Source of the DNA: Ianthella basta
Lineage: Eukaryota; Porifera; Demospongiae; Verongiida; Ianthellidae
Length of the DNA stretch: 64,000 nucleotides
Direction of reading: 5' to 3'
NCBI GenBank assembly: GCA_964019415.1
Contig: OZ025888.1
Location: 1,265,383-1,329,382 of the forward strand
The notes below the pieces were generated by a model that saw nothing but the letters and a program-made list of their open reading frames with translations, was not told the origin of the DNA and did no database searches. This document shows, one piece after another, positions 1 through 11,900 of this stretch (positions are counted from its first letter, which is position 1; each line of letters begins with the position of its first letter). The position numbers and the translations under genes are program-made.

Positions 1-1100
<1,100 letters not shown>

Positions 1101-4100
1101 ATGAAGAGGCTGTTTTCAACTTTGTGCTGGATAGATTCTCTTCTCCTAACTGGACTAGTGCTCCATGCTGAAGCTAAGTGTAAGCAACTAATATATTTTC
1201 ATGTGAAATAGAGTTATATGACAGGCCAACTCCTGATTTTCTACTGTAGAGTGGTTAAATTGTGGAACACAAAATAACTCTCTCAATGTGCACATTGAGC
1301 AATGAAAAATAGAATCATAAAAATGATGTGGCATCTTATTGCATGTTCAGCTACGGCAAAACCTTCGATAAAGGACACCCTGAAAGTAGACAAACCTCCA
1401 AACAATGGATAAGCTGATATACTTGTATACACACTTGATGTAAAGTACCTTTCGAAAGAGGACAACCTCCCTATGAAGGACAGAATGCTGGGTCCCAAAT
1501 GTGTCCTTTATTAAGAGGTTCTACTGTAATAAATGCTGTACAATGCTTTCAAATCATTTACACTTTCATCTCCTGACTGGGGCTATTCCATTGTGTAATA
1601 TTGTGAATAATGATGGAGCTGGAATCATTCATGCAGTGTTTCTGCTGACAATTTACTGTGAGGCTGCAGTCACTTCGAGCAAAATCCTAAGGTGGTATAA
1701 ATTGATAATATGTGATTATCCCTTCTTGCAGATCCACCAACTAATATTACACTACAGCCATCTTACACTTCAGTCAACAATGGCTCTTCCACTACCTTCA
1801 CCTGCACTGGCGAAGGCCGACCAGCCCCTGAGTTCAACATCACCAGGACTCTTCCCAATGGGACAAACATTACCACATCTGGGGCCACTTTTGTGCTACA
1901 GCCGTCCTCCAGGGAGGAGTTGGGGAGGAATTTGTTGACCTGCTCTGCTACCAACTCACAATACACTACACCTGTACATTCAGCAACCCTCAATATCACA
2001 ATCAGGGGTGAGTGAAGACATGATGACTTGCAGGAATTCCCCTTGTTAGTACAGATGCATACTGCACCCTCAGTTGAGAAATTAAGTCACTGTACTGAAA
2101 TGTGCCCTTAGGTGCTCCTGAGGTGGTGAACTCCAGTTCAATTCAAGCAATCAGCAGATCATTCACAAGTGTGTCAGTGCAGTGGACCCAGCCACAAGAC
2201 AACTTTGCCACAATTCAGTATTATCTAATTCTCCTAGGAGAGTGTCAGACAACCAACCACTCTGGCAGTCCATGTCAGCTTGTCCGCACCCAGCAGTCCT
2301 ATTCAATATATCACACTCTGAGCAGCCTCAGCCCATTCACAACCTATACATTGGAGATAGCAGCATACAATGGAGTTGGTCTTGGGCCCTACTCCAATGC
2401 TGTTGTAATACAGACAGTTCAACAAGGTTAGATACATTGTAATTCTTACACATGCAAGATTATCACTGAATACCTACATTGCCACCGCGTGCATGTGTAC
2501 TAAGTTTATGTACCAACCTCATCTACGTTTCATACTATTAACTTGTACTTATCTGGAAATGATCTATGTACCATGGTTAACATAAACAAAAGACAACACT
2601 ATGAACTACACATGGTAGGAAGAGAGGGGGGAGAGGAAAATGGCAGTGAGCTGGTCCAGGGCCAACGACCTCCAAACCTTCAGCTTCCCCTTTGGCAGCT
2701 GAACCACTGGTCACCGCCAACAGTCATTGATCCATTTCTTCCTAAGTACTGATGTGGGCATGCTCTATTCACATTCTTTGAACCTCTGGGGGCACCGACT
2801 TAATCAATACACTACTGAAGTGTCGATGGCTGTTGGTGGTGACCAGTGGTTGAGTTGCCAAAAGGTCAACTAAAGGTCTGGAAGCCGTTGGCACTGACCA
2901 GGTTCACTGCTATTTTTCCCCTCCCCTTTCTCTTTCCTATCATGTGCATTTCACAACGTTGACTTTCATTTTATTGTTCTAGTTGTAATTGCTTGGTACG
3001 TACATGTACACTATAGGTTGGAATGCACATTGCACAACCAATTTCTATAAAGTACTTGCCCACACTTTATTGTGTGTGAATAGACAATACTATCTACAAT
3101 GAATAATTATTAGAGGCTTACCCAACGACTGCTCACTCTGTGTCAATTAATAATTGCAGTTCATAATTGAACTTGTGCAGATGTACAGCTCACTCCGGTT
3201 AGTGTTGGTGCAGGGCTGATAACACTCTTGGTGGTGGTGGTCCTAGTGTTTCTGGTGGTGGTAGTCCTTGTTGTGCTGCTTCTTGTTTTGGTTGGACATA
3301 AATTGAGGAAAAGGAAAAGGTAAGTGCAGGTAGGTGTAAGTAAAGGAATTAGAAGCTAATGAGGTGGATCATGTATTATGCAACTTGAGAGAGCGAGTTT
3401 ACGTATGTGTAAAATATTGTTTTACTCATTGTTGCCATGGGATACAGGTTTCTAGGCCCACCATTGTATATGGAATTTTCTGCTGATTAAAATAATGGGT
3501 AGATTGCATCTGCAGCATCATATCCAATGAAATCTGGTTCCATTTTGAGTAGCTTAATAATTTGCCATTAATTCAGTTAAATGCAGTTAATTCATACATT
3601 GTACTATCTTAGTCATTTCCCTGCCATAGCTTCTTAATGCAATGGTTCACTATGATATAATACATTAACATGGCCATTGTATCTAGGTATAGTGTAACAC
3701 TCCTCACATCTCTACGAACCATCCCACCGCTTCATGAGAATAAATGAAAAAATGTCTATACGAGACAGTCAGCTAGTAATAGCAAAGGAATGGTGGTGTT
3801 AAATATCTGCAAGCTAAGGAAACCTATTCATACCATGCAAAACATTATTATTAGCTGATTCTAACACATGCTTGGGTATGCTCTCCTCTCAATGCGTTTG
3901 TGTGTAGAGCCAAACAGTCAAAGAGAGAAGATGTAATTGAAGCAGTTGCTCCAATGGAAAGTACAGGCTACAGTGAAAGGGAGGAAAGTATTGCATATTT
4001 GGATGAAACTGACTTAGCAAAGTACTCAAGGTCTGGTACCTTTGGTGATGGGAGTGCTTATGAACCTCTCCAACTGGACCAGGTTGATCACCACAGCTAC

Positions 4101-4856
4101 TCCAAGAGCACCTTTGGGCAAGCGACTGAGGGAGGACAGGATGGCGAGTATACTGCTTTGGATGTTACCAATCTACAGGACACTCAGTATGCAGAGCTAG
4201 TGGCAAGGGAAACATCAGGGAAGAAGAATGAGTATGCCAATAGCCTTGCTTGCGAGGATGCAGCCCCAAGGAAAGCAGAGCAGCATCAAACCGGATGGAC
4301 TGCAACAGATGGCAGCTCTCCTGGTTATGCCAATACTGGGTTTGCATCTGATGAAGGCAGTCACAACGAAGCTACCAAACTTCCATGGAAACAGCAATTT
4401 GATAAAGGCAAGTTGAAAGGAATGGCAACACAGCCCCCACCCACCATGGCCAAGCCAAAGAAGACAAAAGACGACTCAGCAAGTAAACCAGCTGATACAA
4501 CTGAGGATAATGCTGTGGTGAAGCCAGGATTGGGCAGCCATGTAGCACCCTTAGTGGCCATTGAAGTGGGCCAACAGGAAACTCAAGTCCCTCCTCAGTT
4601 GGTAGTTGAGCCAATTCTGCAGGATGGCAAGAAGAAGAATTCCTCAAAAGCAGCAGCAGATGAGAAGCACAAAAAGAAGCCACTCCTCCCAAAGCATTTG
4701 ACTGCAGCTGTTACTCTTCCATCCAACTCCAAGGGAAAGACCCCTGCATCCATCCCTCATCCACCAGCAATTAAGGAAGCAACTGCAAAAGATGAAGAGT
4801 CTACTTCTGCAGGCAAAGTTGCCGATCTTGCCAGGAGATTGGAAAAGGGCGATTAG
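1101..4856 (+). CDS. R1: short Ig-FN3 transmembrane receptor (internally deleted paralog)
   Basis: Five exons are supported: 1101-1179 (signal peptide, MKRLFSTLCW...), 1732-2007 (Ig6-type), 2112-2426 (FN3A), 3181-3319 (transmembrane) and 3908-4856 (cytoplasmic tail). All have GT..AG borders and matching phases, and they join into 585 residues. The transmembrane segment is an almost pure Val/Leu stretch followed by a basic KLRKRK-type stop-transfer. The tail carries SAYEPLQL-like, GEYTALDV, EYANSLA and GYANTGF tyrosine motifs, then a Lys/Pro-rich half ending in ADLARRLEKGD. Compared with R2, the exons for Ig1-Ig5 and FN3B are missing. A piece of the Ig5 exon survives in intron 1, and FN3B has been cleanly excised. 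The frame is intact, so this may be a functional short isoform gene or an early-stage pseudogene. Ligand and function are unknown; adhesion or recognition is inferred from architecture. Confidence 0.8.
1603..1657 (+). pseudogene. Remnant of a deleted Ig5 exon inside R1 intron 1
   Basis: This stretch matches the 3' end of the Ig5 exons of the paralogs (for example 12178-12233 in R2): a 'gtgaat.atg..ggagctgg' run, then 'caatttactgtgag' with the donor site kept. The rest of Ig5 and the exons for Ig1-Ig4 are absent. It marks the right edge of the deletion that created R1. Confidence 0.65.
2580..2975. repeat. Foldback (inverted-repeat) element in R1
   Basis: Two arms of roughly 140 bases, about 2580-2720 and 2828-2975, are imperfect reverse complements of each other. 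The left arm has 'tggtaggaagagag' and 'accactggtcaccgcca'; the right arm has the complements 'tctttcctatcatg' and 'tggtggtgaccagtggt'. The inner spacer also pairs partly. It sits in the intron between the FN3A and transmembrane exons, where R2 carries the FN3B exon. It looks like a foldback or MITE-like insertion. No coding capacity is seen. Confidence 0.75.
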
Positions 4857-6046
<1,190 letters not shown>

Positions 6047-6740
6047 GTGTTACATTGGGGAAGATCAACTATAGTGATAGGAAGGAAACACCATAAAATC
6101 GTCTGGTGCAATTATGAGCCTCTACAAGTGGATAAAGTTGCTAATCACAGCTATTCTCAGTACACCTTTGGGCAAGCAACTGAGGGACGCCACAGTCATA
6201 CCTCTGCACCCTATGAACCTTTGGACATTACCGAACTGCCAACACAGTACCAAAGGCAGATAGGGCAAACACCTGGGGAGAAGAATGAATCTGCCAACAG
6301 CCAGGGTATGCACAATCATGAGTATGCTGTGCTGGAAGAAGTAACTTCAGAGAAAGCAGAACTGCATGAGAGTATTTGTAAGAAGGGGAACCTGCCTGCT
6401 AGGGGCTGCAACAGGTCCATGGCAACTCCACTGGATATACTAACATTGGTTTTGTATCTGGTGGAGGTCTTGAAAGGAAAGTCACAGGAACTCCCACCCA
6501 TCATGGCCAAGCCAAGCAAGCCAAAAATACCGCCAGGAAGCAAGCCAGCTGCTGTGGCTAAAGTTAATCTCCCTGTCCCTCTTCCACCACCTGCACCCGG
6601 CTCAGGCCTTCCCACACATGGTGCAAAGCCTCCACCTGTATCAACCTTACAGGATGGAGGAGTCCTCAAGAACCAACAGCAGAAGATACGTAAGAGTGCA
6701 AAGAAGCCTATCCTCCCAAAACATGTGACTGAACTTTTAT
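6047..6740 (+). pseudogene. Solo cytoplasmic-tail relic of the receptor family
   Basis: The stretch encodes a recognisable receptor tail with no upstream exons. It contains YEPLQVDKVANHSYSQYTFG at the start, then YEPLDIT, EYAVL, a KAELHES segment, a proline-rich run and KKPILPKHVTEL. A frame shift near 6410-6470 moves the GNSTGYTNIGF segment into another frame, after which the first frame resumes. The similarity stops after the PKHVT motif, so the conserved C-terminal AELARRLEKG end is gone. No signal, Ig, FN3 or transmembrane exon is found between R1 and this piece. It is best read as the remains of another tandem copy between R1 and R2. Confidence 0.8.
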
Positions 6741-7490
6741 ATTTGATCCTGCTGTTAGTCCTTACATACAGTACAAGTCTGTGCAGCTTTAGCATGCATA
6801 TGGTTTGTGTCAGTTGTTATCATACAGTTATTTACCTCAGGGTGTGATCTTACAATAATATTATGCTATGGCATGACACTTAACATGCAGTATAAAGAAG
6901 GCTTTCAAGGACTTTATATAAATTATCATGTACTAGCTGAATGCCCGCCCTACGGGCAGGTTCCAGCTTATCGCAAGCCAGTGAGTCGGTCCCTTGCCAG
7001 TTTTGAACTATCTGCACAGGTAGCAACGGAGGCTGGCTGCTATAACGACGGTAAGGTTTAATTCGAACTTTGCCGACAACGAATAAGATTTTCCGTAACC
7101 GGAATGCCCAGAAACCAATAATTAAAAATGACGTCTCGGCCCGCGGAAAAAGGAAGCGCGCTCTTCTGCTGCAGGGCAGCTAGGTGAACGACACCCCTCT
7201 AAGCTCATGTCTTCCCACTCCCTTAACTGGCATGGCTCGTATCAAGTACGCCAATTGCCGGTAGTGGAAGGGCCGGACGATAATGTTAAAAATGGCGTGT
7301 CGGCCCGCGGAGAATTGACGAAGGACGTCTCGCTTTTCGGCCGCAACGCAGCTAGGCGAACGACACCCCGCTAAGAACATGTCCCCCGAGTTCATCAACA
7401 GGAACGGAGCGTCTCGAGCCGATTCCCGGCAAAGCGCCGATTTTATGGCTGAACAAACATACATCCAAATTCTAGATCCCGTGAATTATA
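6741..7490. repeat. GC-rich repetitive insertion with internal duplication
   Basis: From about 6930 the composition rises sharply above the surrounding AT-rich DNA. Two sub-blocks resemble each other: about 7120-7205 and 7290-7385 both carry 'tcggcccgcgg', 'gcagctagg.gaacgacacccc' and 'ctaag..catgtc'. The left side starts near 'ctgaatgcccgccctacggg', which is itself a short palindrome. No gene is supported. It is probably a non-autonomous mobile element of unknown family that landed next to the tail relic. The 6741-6930 part shows nothing recognisable. Confidence 0.5.
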
Positions 7491-8954
7491 GTAGGATTAG
7501 GCATACGCTGCCTCTATACATGTATCTATTTACATAAACGTGCCTGATGCAGTGCATACAGTAACTATGTTATACTAATATTATATACAAGCACATAGCA
7601 GGCTTATGTATATATATACACATGGCTAGCTAGTACAGACGATACACATTCACTTGCATGGCCCGGCTGCAACAGAGCATGCATATGTGCATGTGTGTGT
7701 GCATGTGTGTTTGTGTGTGTGTGTGTGTATGTGTGTGTGTGTGTGTGTGTGCGTGTGTGTGTGTGTGTGATTGCTTGTGCTTAGGCACACGATAACTGTT
7801 ATAGCTCCTTTCCCTGTTGTTGTACACTGTTTTGCTTTCATTCTGATAGTGTCAGAACACTCACACATGTAGTTTAGATAATTCCAGTTCACCTGTTGTA
7901 GGAAAATGACAAACTGTTATAATTAGTGACTAATTTTCACTACCACTTCTGTGCGTAAACACATACCTCTATCACGTGTGTGTGCACAGTTGCATCATAC
8001 AAAGTACTGCGTATAATCATCCTCGTTTGTGCACATGTGCATATGTGTGCATGTGTGCACCTATAAAATTGCATCCTTAATTCTGTTTGTGTGTGTACAT
8101 TGTGCATGTGTAACCACATGTGTGTTGTGTGTGATAGAAAGCATACAATCATGCCAGTGTAAATGTGCGCATGACACTGTGTGAAGATGTGCGTATGTGA
8201 GCAGTTAAGAATACTCAAGTTCATAGCCATTCTTCATATCAGAAACGTTTTTATGGAATATACACTATCCATAAGAATTGAGTGTCACAGATCAATGTGT
8301 ATACCATGTCTTAGAGGATTCATTACTGCTGCTGCTCAAGACAAGTGCTGTGCAAGAAAACAGCACAATCCACAGCAGGTGCTTCAGATTTCTGGCCATG
8401 TCATCCTTGTCAGCCTTTGATTTGTGTAAGTAGATTTGTTTGCAGCTGACAAACTCATAAGAAATCAAAATATCCTAAAATTATTCAAGAGGTATCAGCG
8501 GCAAATGACTCTGTTACATAGTTTCTCAATATTCATTTGTCTTTACAAAGAACTGTATTGCTATATGTAGTACAGTTATTTTACATTCTATATTCTTATG
8601 TTTATTCCAAGGACACATTGCTTGCATGCAAACTACATGCTGTTCACATGAGAAATGCTATTTTTCTAAGCATTTGCTATGGCATGGAGCATAGTATGCG
8701 TATGGTGACATGTGTCGTCAACTATGGTGAGTAATGAGCTCAAAGTGTATTGGTGTACACAAACAGAATGTTTTGTGCAGTTATGCATGAAGGAGTGAAT
8801 GTGGTGATCTCCATACATTCTGAAAATGAAACCTACCGTACACAAGATGTTATTTCCTGTTGTTGACCATGTAAAAATCTTTATGGCAACTGCAAATTGC
8901 TATATTTTGCCCTATTCAGGCCCAGTCAGCACTCTGGCTGTGTAGGTGGCTACA
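7491..8954. other. 5' flank of receptor R2
   Basis: From about 7780 this is the paralog of the R1 upstream region. It holds an interrupted TG tract at 7688-7768. No exon is seen. The last part (8880-8954) matches the sequence just before the R1 start codon, including 'atggcaactgc' and 'ctgtgtaggtgg', which supports both start-codon choices. Confidence 0.5.
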
Positions 8955-11900
8955 ATGAAGAGCCTGTTTTCCACTTTGTGCTGGATAGCTTCACTTCTCC
9001 TAACTGGACTAGTGCTCCATGCTGAAGCTCAGTGTAAGCAACTAATGTATTTTTATGTGAAATAGAGTTATATATATGACAGGCCAACTCCAGATGTTTC
9101 TACTGTAGAGTGGTTAAATTGTGGAACACATAATAACTCTCCTCATTGTGCACTTTTAAACTATTCCCTGTGCGCATGCAATGTACAGGTTCCTCCTCCA
9201 GTGTCAACGTACATTATGACAGTGATCTGGTCCTGGTATGTGAGGGGAGTGCTCCAGTAAGGTGGTCTGACCACACTACTGTTAGCAGTCAGAGTGAGGT
9301 GATCACCACCCCGTCCAATAATGCTGGAGAGCAGAGGTCCTGGCTGATATACAGAAATGCAACAAACTCAGACTCTAGAATCACTTGTTATACAGGAGGT
9401 GGAAGCTGCAGCTATTCAGTAACTGTCTTCTGTAAGTGAAGCATGCCTATAAATATTTAGGATTTGTGTGCATCACACGTTCCATGCATGTTGCACTATT
9501 TGACAAGCTGCTCACTTCACCTGCAGTATGCATTTGCTGTGCTAGTTGCAATTATGTCATACTACAGTACTGTACGTACTTGCAGTATTTTCTGCTATAT
9601 TGTGTAGATTCTGAAAATGGCATCTTAAGATTGTCTTTCAAATTAAATACAGAGATGCATAGGGCCAGGTGCACATACTGTATACAGTATATGCATAGAA
9701 ATGGAGTTGAAGACTGCTCAACACATCCCGAGTATGTACATCATTCTGTAATGCATCAACTGTGCAGCAATTTCCTGAATGCAGTCATTTACATGGGCAT
9801 TTCTCTCTCCCAAGCCTCCAATTTCTTTAATTGTCATTATTCATTTATTGTAGGAAATGTCCCATTAGCCAGAGCTGGACTCTCTCAGAGCCCTACGTAA
9901 CTTGGTAACATTAAAATGTTTGACTGTTTCAATGCCACACAATTTGTCCATTTACATGACAGAACACAAATTAGTGCTAGACATGGAATCTTAAAAAATG
10001 ACATTGCATCTTACTGTTCAGCTATAACAGTTTCTTTAAAATGTTCAAATTACCTACACTGTCCTCTCCTCATCAAGGTTAATATATGGATCAAACATAT
10101 TGCAGCCAATTATATAAGTGTAGAATATGACATATATATCATAACTCTTGCTTTTAAGGAATATGATTATACTGTTAGACTTGTAACTACAGTATATGGC
10201 ATATATTTACTTACAGCGTTTCTTTCTGCCATATGTATTGAAGAGCTTGTTGCGTGTTGAAAAAGTATAGGCCATACTGTATGTACATGAATGGTCTCAT
10301 GTTCAATCTATTCCTTACAGTTGTCCCTTCAAATGTGCATATCAGTGCCCCAGGACTTTCCTCAAACACTGTGCAGTTGGGGTACTCTACCACACTGTAT
10401 TGTTCTGCCTCTGGCACTAGCCGCCAGTACCAGTGGTACCACAATGGTACCACCCTACCTATTGCCACATATAGTTCCCACAGAATCACTTCTGCTCAAT
10501 TCAGCAGTGCAGGAGTGTACACTTGTGAGGTGTCCAACTGGGCAGGGAGGAGCAATGGAACATACACATTGAAAGTGCAAGGTAACTGAAGCCATTATGC
10601 ACCTTCACCAGCCTGTTCATGTCATTGGTTCACTTGCTATTATATACTATACTATAATACAGATCTTATATAGTTGTACTTCCAGCACATGCAAGCCTCT
10701 ATTAACAGTACTGTTATTTAAATGATTTCCATCTATTCCCATATACTGTAGACCTTCCCACAATTTTCAGTTTGACCTCCACTGCTCAAGGCAATAAGAT
10801 CATCCTTCCCAGAACAGGGTCTGCCTCAGTTAACCTTTACTGCACAGCCCGTGGAGATGTTAGCTCTGTCACATTTCAGTGGACACTGAATGGTGGCACT
10901 GTGCCTTACAGAGCTAGATACAGATACAATAGTGGCGGCGAAGCAGTAGAGCAGTTGTACATCTATCCCGTCACTACTACCCATGGAGGTACCTACAGAT
11001 GCTCCACTCGCAATAATGTTGGACAGCATCAAAGGAACCTGACTTTAATAGTTGTAGGTAGGTATGATGATACTGAGTACAGTGGGTTAGCATGTTGTAT
11101 GTACATGCATGCACACAATGCTACACAGCATTCCATGTGCTAGCAGGCTTCTCCTGCTCTGTTAAGTTAATACAGGGCTATCTACAAAGGAACTCCATGG
11201 CATGGATTGCACAAAGTATAAAACTATAGTGTATTTAACCCTTTACATCAGTAAAGTGAAGTCTGATGTGTAATTCTACAATATTTGAACAATTTACAAT
11301 TATACAGTAAATACTTTGTGTCGCTTGTTCCTTTCAAGATCCATACACAAATCATTTTCACTGGATGATGATCTTGCCTTGTCACTGTTATGTGCATCAC
11401 TATAATTTTACTAGTGCATGTGCTGTGAATGTTTGTGTAGTGCAACAGCTAGTTACTACTGCTTTCATGCAGATCCTCCAACTGTTGATGCCCTCAGAGT
11501 AAATGGAAGTGCAGTGGCAGGAGTTGCTTATGCACTAAATGGTACAAGGAGCTACTTTACCTGCATGGTGAGTGGTACTTCACCTCGCACTGCCTCTTGG
11601 GATCTACAAACCACAGGAGGAAGGGTCTACAGAGCTGGGACAGATTTTAACAGTATCCTTACACAGGCTAATGAAGGGAATTACACTTGTACAGTAGTCA
11701 ATACTCAAGAGGGACTCAATGACAGTGCTACAGTGACAGTGAAAGTATTTGGTGAGTGATCTTACAGGCCGTTCTTACACACAGTTGACATAATCTGTCT
11801 TGTCTCACATAAGGATCATTATAAGAAGGTTGTAAGGTAAAATTTCTGCATGTTTCATGCTGGGTAGATTTGCCACACAATAATAGTGACTCGCTGCAGG

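Noticed and set aside
1283-1938. Open frames in R1 intron 1 on both strands
   Set aside because: They overlap the intron and the Ig6 exon in the wrong frame and match nothing; shadows of the real exon and repeat DNA.
9436-10260. Extra exon frames (154 and 114 residues) between Ig1 and Ig2 of R2
   Set aside because: They start right after the Ig1 donor site and lack Ig or FN3 features; R3 and R4 have short introns here with no counterpart.
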